Assembly: GCF_029910215.1 (NCBI RefSeq)
Contig: NZ_CP110396.1
Location: forward strand, 3,274,876 to 3,338,875
DNA length: 64,000 nucleotides
Direction: 5' to 3'
Source: Paraburkholderia sp. D15
Lineage (GTDB): Bacteria; Pseudomonadota; Gammaproteobacteria; Burkholderiales; Burkholderiaceae
Position 1 is the stretch's first letter; each line of letters starts with the position of its first letter. Below the pieces are notes generated by a model. That model was not told where the DNA came from. It searched no databases and worked only from the letters and a program-made list of their open reading frames with translations. This document shows positions 31,981 to 41,052 of the stretch, piece after piece. Position numbers and translations under genes: made by a program.

Positions 31981-34689
31981 ATGACGAATATGTCGAAGCG
32001 TGAACAGTCGATACTCGCCAGTATCCAGACCACGGAAGACGGCGATCCGCAGGAGACGGCGGAATGGCTGTCGGCGCTGGACGCCGTCGTTCATCACGTC
32101 GGCCGCGATCGCGCCCAGTATCTCTTCGACCGTCTTGCGTCGCACGCGCTCGCCAACGGAATCGCGACGGCCCGCGCGAGCGTGACGCCCTATACGAACA
32201 CCATTCCCGTCGAGCAGCAGCCGCCTTATCCGGGCGATATCGGCATCGAGGAAAAACTCGCCGCCGCGCTGCGCTGGAACGCGCTGGCCATGGTGGTGCG
32301 GGCCAACCGGGCCTATGGCGAGCTGGGCGGCCATATTGCCAGCTACGCGTCGGCGGCCGATCTGTTCGAAGTCGGCTTCAATCATTTCTTCCGTGCAGCC
32401 AATCACGAAACGGGTGGCGACCTGGTCTATTTCCAGCCTCACTCGTCGCCGGGCGTGTACGCGCGCGCCTATCTCGAGGGGTTTCTCGACGAAAAGAACC
32501 TTGAGCACTACCGGCAGGAAATCACGGGCCCAGGGCTCTGTTCCTATCCTCACCCGTGGCTGATGCCGGACTTCTGGCAATTCCCAACGGGCTCGATGGG
32601 GATCGGTCCGATCAACTCGATCTACCAGGCGCGCTTCATGCGCTACCTGCACAATCGCGGTCTCGCTAAAACCGAGGGCCGCAAGGTATGGGGATTCTTC
32701 GGCGACGGCGAGATGGATGAACCCGAATCCATCGGCGCGTTGTCGCTGGCATCCCGCGAAAGCCTGGACAACCTGGTGTTCGTGATCAACTGCAATCTTC
32801 AGCGGCTCGACGGACCGGTGCGCAGTAACGGCCGGATCATCGACGAACTCGAAGCCCAGTTCACCGGCGCGGGTTGGAACGTCATCAAGGTGGTATGGGG
32901 TTCGGATTGGGACGAACTGTTCGCGCGCGATCGCACGGGTGCGCTGCTGCGCGCCTTCAATCACACGGTCGACGGCCAGTTCCAGACCTTCTCCGCCAAC
33001 GACGGCGCCTATAACCGGGAGCGCTTCTTCGGCCAGAACCCGGAACTGGCAGCGCTGGCCGCTCACCTGAGCACGGACGATATCGACCGCCTGCGCCGTG
33101 GCGGCCACGACGTGCGCAAGCTTCACGCTGCGTACGACCGCGCCCTCAAGCACGAGGGACAGCCGACCGTGATTCTCGCGAAGACGATGAAAGGCTTCGG
33201 CATGGGCGCAATCGGCCAGGGGCGAATGACGACGCACCAGCAGAAGAAGCTCGACATCGAGCAACTGAAGGCATTCCGCGACCGCTTCCGCTTGCCGCTG
33301 ACCGACGACGATGTCGATCACGTGCGCTTCTACAAGCCGGCCGACTCGACGCCGGAAATGCGCTACCTGCACGAAAAGCGCGCCGCGCTCGGCGGTTATC
33401 TGCCGCGCCGCCGTAAAGTGGCGTCGCAACCGTTGACCGTGCCGGCGCTGTCGTCCTGGGGGCAATTCGCGCTGGATTCGAACGGCAAGGAAACGTCGAC
33501 GACGATGGCGATCGTCCGCATGTTGACGGGGCTGCTGAAGGATCCGTCGCTCGGCTCCCGCGTCGTGCCGATCGTCGCGGACGAAGCGCGCACCTTCGGC
33601 ATGGCGAACATGTTCCGGCAGGTCGGCATCTACTCGCCGCTGGGGCAACTGTACGAGCCGGAAGATCTCGGCTCGATGCTGTACTACCGTGAAGATACCG
33701 GCGGTCAGATACTGGAAGAGGGGATTTCGGAAGCGGGCGCCGTATCGTCATGGATCGCGGCGGCCACGTCGTACAGCGTGCACGACACGCAGATGCTGCC
33801 GTTCTACATCTACTACTCGATGTTCGGTTTCCAGCGGATCGGCGACCTGATCTGGGCAGCCGCGGATCAACGCGCGCGTGGGTTCCTCGTGGGCGCGACG
33901 TCGGGCAAGACGACGCTCGGCGGCGAAGGGCTTCAGCACCAGGACGGAAGCAGCCTGCTGGTGGCGTCGACCGTACCGAACTGCCGCGCCTACGACCCGG
34001 CTTTTGCCTACGAGATCGCGATCATCGTCGACGAAGGCATGCGGCAGATGATCGAACAACAGCAAGACGTCTTCTACTACCTGACGGTCACGAACGAGAA
34101 CTATGCGCAGCCGTCGCTCGCCGACGAGCAGCAGGTGCGCGAAGGCGTGCTCAAGGGCATGTATCTGCTGGACCCGGCGAAACGCGATACGGCACAGGTG
34201 CAGTTGCTGGGCGCCGGTGCGATTCTCGGTGAAGTCATCGCCGCTGCCGGCATGCTGAAGGACGACTGGAACATCGATGCGGCCGTGTGGAGCGTGACGA
34301 GCTTTACGGAACTGCATCGCGACGGCGCGGCAGCGGAGCGCACTCAACGGCTGTTCCAGGACGGGGCGCAGATAACACCGTACGTCACCGCGGCACTCGA
34401 CGGTTCGCGAGGACCGGTGATCGCGGCAACCGACTACGTTCGCGCGCTGCCGGAAATGATCCGCGCCTACGTGCCGCGCAAGTACGTCACGCTCGGCACC
34501 GACGGCTTCGGCCGTAGCGACACGCGCGCCGCGCTGCGCGCATTCTTCGAAGTCGACCGCGCGTCGATCGCGCTGGCCGCATTGAAAGCGCTGGTCGACG
34601 AACGGAGCCTCGATGAAGGTGTGCTGATCGAGGCGAGCAGCAAATACGGCAAGGCGGACAGTAACCGCGTGGAGCCGTGGTTGCGGTGA
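31981..34689 (+). CDS. aceE: Homodimeric pyruvate dehydrogenase E1 (AceE/MdeB type), second-copy context
   Basis: A 902-aa thiamine-diphosphate E1 that decarboxylates pyruvate or a close 2-oxo acid and passes the acyl group to an E2. Visible are IPVEQQPPYPGDIGIEEKL, GHIASYASAADLFEVGFNHFF, the ThDP/Mg motif GDGEMDEPE ending in NCNLQRLDGPV, and the C-terminal transketolase half with PFYIYYSMFGFQRIGDL. Length is normal for AceE (about 890). No E2 or E3 gene lies beside it, unlike the usual aceEF-lpdA operon, so it either borrows the housekeeping E2 or serves 2-oxobutyrate like MdeB. The adjacent acetolactate-synthase-like gene suggests shared pyruvate chemistry. Confidence 0.88.
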   Translation: MTNMSKREQSILASIQTTEDGDPQETAEWLSALDAVVHHVGRDRAQYLFDRLASHALANGIATARASVTPYTNTIPVEQQPPYPGDIGIEEKLAAALRWNALAMVVRANRAYGELGGHIASYASAADLFEVGFNHFFRAANHETGGDLVYFQPHSSPGVYARAYLEGFLDEKNLEHYRQEITGPGLCSYPHPWLMPDFWQFPTGSMGIGPINSIYQARFMRYLHNRGLAKTEGRKVWGFFGDGEMDEPESIGALSLASRESLDNLVFVINCNLQRLDGPVRSNGRIIDELEAQFTGAGWNVIKVVWGSDWDELFARDRTGALLRAFNHTVDGQFQTFSANDGAYNRERFFGQNPELAALAAHLSTDDIDRLRRGGHDVRKLHAAYDRALKHEGQPTVILAKTMKGFGMGAIGQGRMTTHQQKKLDIEQLKAFRDRFRLPLTDDDVDHVRFYKPADSTPEMRYLHEKRAALGGYLPRRRKVASQPLTVPALSSWGQFALDSNGKETSTTMAIVRMLTGLLKDPSLGSRVVPIVADEARTFGMANMFRQVGIYSPLGQLYEPEDLGSMLYYREDTGGQILEEGISEAGAVSSWIAAATSYSVHDTQMLPFYIYYSMFGFQRIGDLIWAAADQRARGFLVGATSGKTTLGGEGLQHQDGSSLLVASTVPNCRAYDPAFAYEIAIIVDEGMRQMIEQQQDVFYYLTVTNENYAQPSLADEQQVREGVLKGMYLLDPAKRDTAQVQLLGAGAILGEVIAAAGMLKDDWNIDAAVWSVTSFTELHRDGAAAERTQRLFQDGAQITPYVTAALDGSRGPVIAATDYVRALPEMIRAYVPRKYVTLGTDGFGRSDTRAALRAFFEVDRASIALAALKALVDERSLDEGVLIEASSKYGKADSNRVEPWLR

Positions 34690-34940
34690 ACGCGATACGC
34701 CCGCCGGCGGCCTGTCAGCATATCCGGATGGCGAAGTGCCGCTTCGCTTCCCGATCGTGCCGTGGCGGCACGCATTCACCTCGATTTCGACACCACTCAC
34801 GGTCGTCGCCGAAATACCATCATTGAACGATTGATGCGATCGCCGCGCGCGGTCGCGATGTCGAAATGCAACGTGATCGAACGTGAAAATCTGCTGGACG
34901 GGCACGTTGCCGCCCAGTGTCATCTGGATCGGAGAGGGCA

Positions 34941-36710
34941 GTGAAAGTAGCGGAAATGGGAATCGAGCAGATCGCTAACGCGCGGGGCGCCAGCGACGGA
35001 ACGTTGTTGTCCGGCGCGCGAATGGTCGTGGCCGCGCTACTGCGCGAAGGTGTCGACACGGTCTGGGGCTATCCCGGCGGCGCCGTTCTGCCCATCTACG
35101 ATGCGCTCCAGGAAAATGAGCACGTCACTCACCTGCTGGTGCGTCACGAGCAGGCCGCGGTACATGCCGCGGACGGATACGCACGCGCCACCGGCGAGGT
35201 CGGCGTTGCGCTCGTCACGTCGGGTCCGGGCGTGACCAATGCGGTGACCGGTATCGCGACCGCGTATTTCGACTCCATCCCGATCGTGGTGATCGCCGGC
35301 AACGTGCCGTCGGCGTCGATCGGTACGGACGCCTTCCAGGAATGCGATACGGTCGGGATTACCCGATCGATCGTCAAGCATAACTTTCTCGTGCTGGGTA
35401 TCGAGCATCTTGCGCTTACGCTGAAGAAAGCATTTCACATCGCACGCACGGGCCGTCCTGGTCCAGTCGTCGTGGACATTCCGAAGGACGTGCTGCAGGC
35501 GATCGCCGAATTCGTCTATCCGGAACAGGTCCAGATTCGATCCTGCCGCGAGCGTACCGACGCGCATCCCGCACAGATCCGCCGCGCGGCGAGGGCGCTC
35601 AGAACCGCGCACCGTCCCTGCATCTTCGTGGGCGGCGGCGCCATCGCGGCACAGGCAAGCGAAGAGATCGTGGCGCTCGCGCGGCTTCTCGATGCACCTG
35701 TCACGAATACGCTCATGGCGCTCGGCGCGATACCCGGCAGCGACGCGCGCTGCCTCGGCATGCCGGGCATGCACGGCACCTATGAAGCCAACATGGCGAT
35801 GCAGAACTGCGACGTGATGATTGCGCTGGGCGCGCGCTTCGACGATCGCGTCATCGGCGATCCGGACGATTTTCTGAAGCACGACCGCTCGATCATTCAC
35901 GTGGATATCGACCCGGCCACGATCGACAAGCGGGTGAAGGTCGATATTCCGATCGTGGGCGACGCGAAGGCTGTGGTCCGCACGATCCTCAAGCATCTGC
36001 ACGACGAGCCGCCCGCGTTGACCGGCCGCGATCAGTGGTGGCACGACATCGGCGCCTGGCGGGACCGGCGCTGTCTTGCGTATAAGCGTGACGACCGTTT
36101 GATCAAGCCGCAGTTCGTGATCGAAAAATTGTGGGAGATCACCGGCGGCGAGGCCTACGTGTGCTCGGACGTCGGGCAGCATCAGATGTGGGCGGCTCAA
36201 CTCTATGCGTTCAATCGCCCCCGTCGATGGATCAACTCCGGCGGACTGGGAACGATGGGAGTCGGATTGCCCTACGCAATGGGGGTGAAACGCGCGTTTC
36301 CGGACGCGGACGTGGTGACGGTGACCGGCGACGGTTCGATCCAGATGTGCATTCAGGAGTTGTCGACCTGCAAGCAGTACGACCTCGGCGTCAAGATCGT
36401 TTCGCTGAACAACGGCTATCTCGGCATGGTCAGGCAATTGCAGCATGTCCATTACGGCGACCGGTTTTCGCAGTCGTACATGGACGCATTGCCGGATTTC
36501 GCGGCACTGGCTCGCGCCTATGGACATGTGGGTCTGCGCATCGAGCGCCCGGGCGATGTCGAAGCGGCCCTGCGCGAATCGCTCGCGCTGAAGGATCGCA
36601 CCGTCTTCATGGATTTCGCGATCGACGGCTCGGAGAACGTGTGGCCGATGGTGCGCGCGGGGTCAGGCCTGACCGACATGTTGCTGAGTTCGAACGATAT
36701 CGAGTACTAG
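34941..36710 (+). CDS. ilvB: Acetolactate synthase large subunit-like ThDP enzyme
   Basis: A 589-aa ThDP enzyme of the IlvB family. The catalytic Glu is in LLVRHEQAAVHAADGYAR; GLGTMGVGLPYAMG and the ThDP motif GDGSIQMCIQELSTCKQ..NNGYLGMVRQ are intact, and GRPGPVVVDIPKDV is typical of acetolactate synthase. A GTG at 34941 with GGAG six bases upstream is the preferred start; GTG 34917 or ATG 34956 are alternatives. No IlvN regulatory subunit follows, so it may be a catabolic or unregulated form. It is 251 bases downstream of the E1 gene on the same strand. Sulfoacetaldehyde acetyltransferase or glyoxylate carboligase are related alternatives, but the match to IlvB is closest. Confidence 0.82.
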   Translation: MKVAEMGIEQIANARGASDGTLLSGARMVVAALLREGVDTVWGYPGGAVLPIYDALQENEHVTHLLVRHEQAAVHAADGYARATGEVGVALVTSGPGVTNAVTGIATAYFDSIPIVVIAGNVPSASIGTDAFQECDTVGITRSIVKHNFLVLGIEHLALTLKKAFHIARTGRPGPVVVDIPKDVLQAIAEFVYPEQVQIRSCRERTDAHPAQIRRAARALRTAHRPCIFVGGGAIAAQASEEIVALARLLDAPVTNTLMALGAIPGSDARCLGMPGMHGTYEANMAMQNCDVMIALGARFDDRVIGDPDDFLKHDRSIIHVDIDPATIDKRVKVDIPIVGDAKAVVRTILKHLHDEPPALTGRDQWWHDIGAWRDRRCLAYKRDDRLIKPQFVIEKLWEITGGEAYVCSDVGQHQMWAAQLYAFNRPRRWINSGGLGTMGVGLPYAMGVKRAFPDADVVTVTGDGSIQMCIQELSTCKQYDLGVKIVSLNNGYLGMVRQLQHVHYGDRFSQSYMDALPDFAALARAYGHVGLRIERPGDVEAALRESLALKDRTVFMDFAIDGSENVWPMVRAGSGLTDMLLSSNDIEY

Positions 36711-36735
36711 CCTGACACCTTCCTGCACGCCCGAT

Positions 36736-36777
36736 CCGGCGACGACGACCGCTTTTTAAAGCCGGTCGTCGCGCCGG
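36736..36777. terminator. Large hairpin between convergent ilvB-like and aminotransferase genes
   Basis: CCGGCGACGACGACC pairs with GGTCGTCGCGCCGG, one bulged base, around a T/A-rich centre at about 36751-36761. It begins 26 bases after the ilvB-like stop and ends 30 bases before the stop of the convergent gene. A bidirectional terminator is the simplest reading. Confidence 0.6.
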
Positions 36778-36806
36778 CGAGAACCGCGTCGTGACAACTC
36801 GTCCCG

Positions 36807-38021
36807 TTAGCGCACGGAGACGCAGAAGCGCCGGATCGCTTCGCAAGCCCTCTCGAGCGACGCATCGTCGAGCGCATAGGCGATGCGGATGAACGGTCCC
36901 AACCCGAACGCGCTGCCATGGACAACCGCGACGCCGGCCTCGTTCAACAACGCGACGGCGACGTCTTCATCGCTGTCGAGCTTGACGCCTGCCGCGCTGG
37001 TGCGCCCGATCAAACCCTCGCACGAGGCGAATGCGTAGAACGCGCCCCCGGGCGTCGCGCAGCTGAGACCGGGCGTGGCGTTCAGCGACGCGACCATCCT
37101 GTCCCGGCGACGCTCGAACACCGCGCGGGTGTCGTGCACGAAGTCCTTCGGTCCGCTCAACGCAGCCAGCGCCGCGTACTGCGAGATCGAGCAGGCCGCG
37201 GACGTCTGCTGCCCCTGAAGCTTCTCCATCGCATCGAGCAGCCAGCGGGGGCCGGTGGCGAAGCCGATGCGCCAGCCCGTCATCGCGTAGGCTTTCGACA
37301 CGCCGTTCATGGTCAGCGTACGCGCCTGCAAACGCGGTTCGACTGCCGCGATCGTATGGAATGCCGCGCCGTCGAAAATCAAATGCTCGTAGATGTCGTC
37401 GGCCAGCACGTGCACGTGCGGATGATCCAGCAGCACGCCGGCGAGCGCGGCCAGTTCCTCGCGCGTGTAGACCGCGCCGGTCGGATTCGACGGCGAGTTC
37501 AGGATCAGCCAGCGCGTGCGTGGCGTGATGGCCTCGCGCAGTGCGCGGGGCGTCAGCTTGAAACCGCTCGCCGCGCCGCACGACACGATGACGGGTGTCG
37601 CGCCCACCATCTGGACCATCTCCGGATAGCTGACCCAATACGGCGCGGGCACGATCACTTCGTCGCCTTCGTTCAGCGTGGCGGCCAGCGCGTTGTAGAT
37701 CACCTGCTTGCCGCCGCTGCAAACGATGGTGTCCTGCCAGCCGACCTCCAGCCCGTTCTCCGTGCGGAATTTTTCGGCGACCGCTTCGCGCAGCGCGCGC
37801 ATGCCGGCGACCTGGGTGTAGCGCGTATGGCCGGCGTGAATCGCCGCGATGGCGGCCTCGCGCACGTGCGCCGGCGTATCGAAGTCAGGCTCGCCGGCAC
37901 TCAACGAAATCACCGTCGCGCCGGACGCCCGGCGCGACGCGACGCGGTCCATCATCCGGTACGTCGCCGAGGGTTGCGCCTTGGCCTGGTGCACATTCAG
38001 AAAGGGACGCTCGCCGCTCAT
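36807..38021 (-). CDS. Class I aminotransferase (AspC/aspartate-prephenate type)
   Basis: A 404-aa PLP aminotransferase. The internal aldimine Lys is in MNGVSKAYAMTGWRIG (about 240), ILNSPSNPTGAVYT carries the conserved Asn-Pro, VLADDIYEHLIF the pyridine Asp/Tyr, and FIRIAYALDD the substrate-carboxylate Arg. Length and motifs match the I-gamma aspartate aminotransferases. Its ATG overlaps the stop of an upstream RraA-family gene by 4 bases, making it last in a four-gene coupled operon. It may supply 4-hydroxy-2-oxo acids to those aldolase-like enzymes, for example by transaminating a 4-hydroxyglutamate analogue; this is inference. Confidence 0.87.
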   Translation of the reverse strand: MSGERPFLNVHQAKAQPSATYRMMDRVASRRASGATVISLSAGEPDFDTPAHVREAAIAAIHAGHTRYTQVAGMRALREAVAEKFRTENGLEVGWQDTIVCSGGKQVIYNALAATLNEGDEVIVPAPYWVSYPEMVQMVGATPVIVSCGAASGFKLTPRALREAITPRTRWLILNSPSNPTGAVYTREELAALAGVLLDHPHVHVLADDIYEHLIFDGAAFHTIAAVEPRLQARTLTMNGVSKAYAMTGWRIGFATGPRWLLDAMEKLQGQQTSAACSISQYAALAALSGPKDFVHDTRAVFERRRDRMVASLNATPGLSCATPGGAFYAFASCEGLIGRTSAAGVKLDSDEDVAVALLNEAGVAVVHGSAFGLGPFIRIAYALDDASLERACEAIRRFCVSVR

Positions 38022-38668
38022 TTCAGCGTTCTCCAGTGCGTGAGGCCGAGCAGTTCGAGCGTCTTCGCGCCGTTGGCGAGCTTCTGCATCATCGCCGCTT
38101 CCTTCGCCGCGCGTTCCTCGCCCGCCACGATCGTGCGTTCGGCGTGCGCCGCCGGAATCACGATGACGCCGTCGTCGTCGGCCACCGCGAGGTCGCCGGG
38201 CGCCACCCGCACGCCGGTAAAGGTGATCGGCTGGCCGACCGACGGCACGCTGGCCTTCACCGTGCCGCGCACGCTGATGCCGCGCGAGAACACCGGGAAG
38301 TTCCGGCTACGCAAGGCCGCCAGGTCCCGCACGCCGCCGTCGATGATCAGCCCGGCCACACCGGCGGCCTCGGCGGCGACCGTCAACACTTCACCCCAGT
38401 AACCGGCGACGAAGTTCGACGTGCTCACCACCAGCACGGCGCCGCGCGGCACCTGTTCCATCGCGACGTGAATGCCCAGGTTGTCGCCGGGCGAACATTC
38501 GAGCGGGAACGCCGGGGCGGCAATGAAGGCGCCGTCCCACACGCCGCGAATCAGCGGATCGGCGGCGCAGGGCAGCCCGGACGCCTCGAACAGCGTGGAG
38601 CTGCCGAGCTTGCGGCAGCGCTCGGCGAAATCGCCGGGCAGTTGGCTTGCGAGCGATTCCTGACTCAT
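38018..38668 (-). CDS. RraA-family protein, third copy (HMG/CHA aldolase-like)
   Basis: A 216-aa RraA-fold protein. Members are either metal-dependent 4-hydroxy-4-methyl-2-oxoglutarate/4-carboxy-4-hydroxy-2-oxoadipate aldolases, which release pyruvate, or RNase E inhibitors. The aldolase-type signature with Arg-Asp is visible as GLIIDGGVRDLAAL (about 115-128). SSTLFEASGLPC is the N-terminal helix motif and VAPGDLAVADDDGVIVIP the C-terminal strand. It is clearly diverged from the two upstream paralogues. Both of its ends overlap neighbours by 4 bases. An oxaloacetate decarboxylase side activity is known in the family. Confidence 0.8.
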   Translation of the reverse strand: MSQESLASQLPGDFAERCRKLGSSTLFEASGLPCAADPLIRGVWDGAFIAAPAFPLECSPGDNLGIHVAMEQVPRGAVLVVSTSNFVAGYWGEVLTVAAEAAGVAGLIIDGGVRDLAALRSRNFPVFSRGISVRGTVKASVPSVGQPITFTGVRVAPGDLAVADDDGVIVIPAAHAERTIVAGEERAAKEAAMMQKLANGAKTLELLGLTHWRTLK

Positions 38669-39330
38669 GACGATTTCCGTTGCAGCGTGTGATAGCCGAG
38701 ATTCTTGCGTGCCTGACCCAGCGTGTTGCCTTGAGACAGCTCGTCGCGGATGCGCTGTTCGGTGACCTCGATCTGGCGCGCGGTGGCGGCCACATCGCGG
38801 GCGCGCTCGCGCGGCACGACGACGACGCCGTTGACGTCGGCAATCACGATGTCGCGCGCGCACACGCGGGCCTGACCGATCGACACGGGCACGTTGATGC
38901 CGTCGACCTGCACGCGGTCCTTGCCGGTGCGCATGAAGCGTCCTTTGGTGAACATCGGGTAGTCGTCGCCGAGCGCCTTGCCGACATCGCGGCACACGCC
39001 GTCGATCACGGTGGCGCCGATTTTCCGCAGGCCCGAGTACAGGGTCATGATGTCGCCCCAGACGGTGCAGTCGGTGCGGCCGGCGTTGTCGATGACGACC
39101 ACGTCGCCCGGCGCCACCTCGTCGAGAAAGTCGCCGACGCTGCCGGCCGGCGTGCTGGCCGGAACATACTTGACGGTGAACGCGGGGCCGACCACCACGC
39201 GTCGATAATCGGCCAGCGGCATGATGCCGAAGCACTGGCCCGGCAAACCGAGCTTGTCCATCGCGTCGGACACGCCCGGCGTGTCGAGGCCCTCAAACAG
39301 GGCACACAGTTCCTGATCTTCCTGGTTCAT
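38665..39330 (-). CDS. RraA-family protein, second copy (HMG/CHA aldolase-like)
   Basis: A 221-aa RraA-fold protein with the N-terminal LDTPGVSDAMDKLGLPG, a central GDVVVIDNAGRTDCTVWGD loop contributing the GxxxxD element, and GATVIDGVCRDVG carrying the metal/substrate Arg-Asp. VSIGQARVCARDIVIADVNGVVVVP follows. The acidic residues expected for aldolase activity are present, so enzymatic function is more likely than RNase E regulation. It is longer at the C-terminus than typical RraA (about 160 aa), as in catabolic HMG-aldolase-like proteins. It sits between two paralogues with 4-base overlaps. Confidence 0.8.
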   Translation of the reverse strand: MNQEDQELCALFEGLDTPGVSDAMDKLGLPGQCFGIMPLADYRRVVVGPAFTVKYVPASTPAGSVGDFLDEVAPGDVVVIDNAGRTDCTVWGDIMTLYSGLRKIGATVIDGVCRDVGKALGDDYPMFTKGRFMRTGKDRVQVDGINVPVSIGQARVCARDIVIADVNGVVVVPRERARDVAATARQIEVTEQRIRDELSQGNTLGQARKNLGYHTLQRKSS

Positions 39331-39995
39331 TGCGCTTTGTTCTCCTTGATGGCGTCGAATTCCTTGTCGTGCATGACGTCCGCGACCGAGCGGCCGGCGC
39401 GCACCGCCTGCACCATGGCGTCCTGACGCCGCGTGATCCGCTCGCCCAGCTCGACGACTTCCTCGATGCGGCCGGCGGGCACGAACACCGTGCCGCACCG
39501 GTCGGCGATCACGTAGTCGTCTTCGCTGACCGTCACGCCGGCGAACCGCACTGGTTCACCGGAAGAGAGCTGGGCGACGCGGTTACGCGCGCTGATCATC
39601 GTGATGCCGCGGCCGTAGACCGGGTAGCCGATCGATTCGCTGCCTTCGATGTCGCGGCTCACGCCGTCGATCACGGAGCCGCGCACCTGCTTGTATTGCG
39701 CGGCGTTGGCGATGATGTCGCCCCAGCAGGAGATGCCTTCCAGGCCGCCGGCGATGACCAGCACCCGGTCGTCGGTGTCGATTTCGGCGATCACCGGCGT
39801 GATGATGTGCGCGGCCGTTTTCGCTTCGGTCTTCGGACCCAGCTGGATGGTGCTGGCCCGTCCGACGATCTTCGGGCAGTCCCACAGCGGCCGGATACCG
39901 ACCGTTGCCCCAGTCAGGCCGAGAAAATCCAGCGCGTCCGACACCGTATTGGTGTCGAGGGTCGCGAGTCGGTCGAGTAACGAGCGCTCCGTCAT
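39327..39995 (-). CDS. RraA-family protein, first copy (HMG/CHA aldolase-like)
   Basis: A 222-aa RraA-fold protein: LDTNTVSDALDFLGLTG at the N-terminus, DRVLVIAGGLEGISCWGD, and the signature GSVIDGVSRDIEG. It is first in the operon, about 100 bases from a divergent LysR gene. Between them are two identical 11-bp motifs, suggesting LysR-dependent control. Three diverged RraA paralogues in a row with an aminotransferase may form a hetero-oligomer or act on different 4-hydroxy-2-oxo acids. Substrate not deducible. Confidence 0.82.
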   Translation of the reverse strand: MTERSLLDRLATLDTNTVSDALDFLGLTGATVGIRPLWDCPKIVGRASTIQLGPKTEAKTAAHIITPVIAEIDTDDRVLVIAGGLEGISCWGDIIANAAQYKQVRGSVIDGVSRDIEGSESIGYPVYGRGITMISARNRVAQLSSGEPVRFAGVTVSEDDYVIADRCGTVFVPAGRIEEVVELGERITRRQDAMVQAVRAGRSVADVMHDKEFDAIKENKAQ

Positions 39996-40037
39996 GACAA
40001 GTCTCGATGTGGTTGTGAGGAGGCCAGTCTCACATCT

Positions 40038-40079
40038 ATAGTTCGATATGTATATTTTGAATTCCGGAATAGTTCGATA
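40038..40079. promoter_or_regulatory. Two 11-bp direct repeats, candidate LysR binding sites
   Basis: ATAGTTCGATA occurs exactly at 40038-40048 and again at 40069-40079, 31 bases apart (about three helical turns, same DNA face). Both lie in the 104-base gap between the divergent RraA operon and LysR gene. The spacing suits a LysR tetramer contacting recognition and activation sites. Confidence 0.6.
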
Positions 40080-40099
40080 CGCGGAGGCTATGAATAAAG

Positions 40100-41002
40100 A
40101 TGGTCAACTTTCGGCTCATTCGTCACCTGTGGCTCTTTCTGGCGGTCGCCGAGGAGGGCAATTTTGGGCGTGCCGCGCGGCGTCTGAACATGTCTCAGCC
40201 GCCCCTCACCGAGCAGATCCAGATACTCGAGCAGGCCTTGAAGGTGAAGCTGTTCGAGCGCTCGCGAAAGGGCGCGCAATTGACGCCGGTCGGCGCGGCG
40301 ATCCTGCCGGCGGTGAAAAAATTCGCCGATCAGCTCGAACGTCTGGAGTTTGCGGTCAGGGAGGCGGTGGAAGGAAATAGCGGACTGCTGACGATCGGCG
40401 CGATCACCTCGGCGATGGTCGACGTGCTGCCGCCGCTGGTCGCGCGGCTCAAGATCGAGTATCCGCAACTCACCATCTCCGTGCGCGAGATCGACAGCGC
40501 CGAGGCCGTGCCGGCCTTGCTCGCGGGGGATGTCGATCTGGCGTTCGCGCGTCTCGAGGGCGACCTCGCGCCGACCATCGAATCGACGCCGCTGAAGCAG
40601 GACCGCCTGGTGGTCGTGATGCCGAGCGAACATCCGATGGCCGGCTTGACGCGCATCCGCCTCGCCACGCTGTCCAACGAAAACTTCGTCATGTTTCCGC
40701 GGCACGTAAGTCCGGTTTATTTCGACAGCCTGATCGCGGCGTGCCGCGCCAACGGCTTTTCGCCGCGGATCCTGCATCACGTTCGCTCGGTGGCGTCGCA
40801 GGTTGCCTTCGTCTCCTGCGGACAGGGCGTTGCGCTGGTGCCGGAGTCCTTGCGGTCGCTCGCTTCGGAGAATGTCGTGTTCCGTCCGCTGAAGGAAAAC
40901 GTGAGCGTGGTGACCATTGGCATGGCATGGAGCACCGAGCGCGATAGCCCGCTCATTGCGTCGGTGTTGAGTTCGCTGGGGCGCCGCCGGGCGGGGACCT
41001 AG
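40100..41002 (+). CDS. LysR-family regulator of the RraA/aminotransferase operon
   Basis: A 300-aa LysR-type regulator. The wHTH is LWLFLAVAEEGNFGRAARRLNMSQPPLTEQIQILE (about 10-44), of the CatR/BenM-like type (SQPPLT). The effector domain contains GAITSAMVDVLPPLVARLK and GVALVPESLRSL. It is transcribed divergently from the RraA operon over a short shared promoter with two matching 11-bp motifs, so local activation of that operon by a 2-oxo acid or aromatic intermediate is likely. It stops 50 bases before the convergent aldehyde dehydrogenase stop. Confidence 0.87.
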   Translation: MVNFRLIRHLWLFLAVAEEGNFGRAARRLNMSQPPLTEQIQILEQALKVKLFERSRKGAQLTPVGAAILPAVKKFADQLERLEFAVREAVEGNSGLLTIGAITSAMVDVLPPLVARLKIEYPQLTISVREIDSAEAVPALLAGDVDLAFARLEGDLAPTIESTPLKQDRLVVVMPSEHPMAGLTRIRLATLSNENFVMFPRHVSPVYFDSLIAACRANGFSPRILHHVRSVASQVAFVSCGQGVALVPESLRSLASENVVFRPLKENVSVVTIGMAWSTERDSPLIASVLSSLGRRRAGT

Positions 41003-41052
41003 GCGGCGCTGTATTCATGGGCTCCAGGTCGACAGGCAAGCGTGACTGCAAG

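Noticed and set aside
38018-39995. RNase E inhibitor RraA (regulator of ribonuclease activity)
   Set aside because: The three proteins are longer than RraA and sit in a metabolic operon with an aminotransferase, favouring the aldolase branch of the family.
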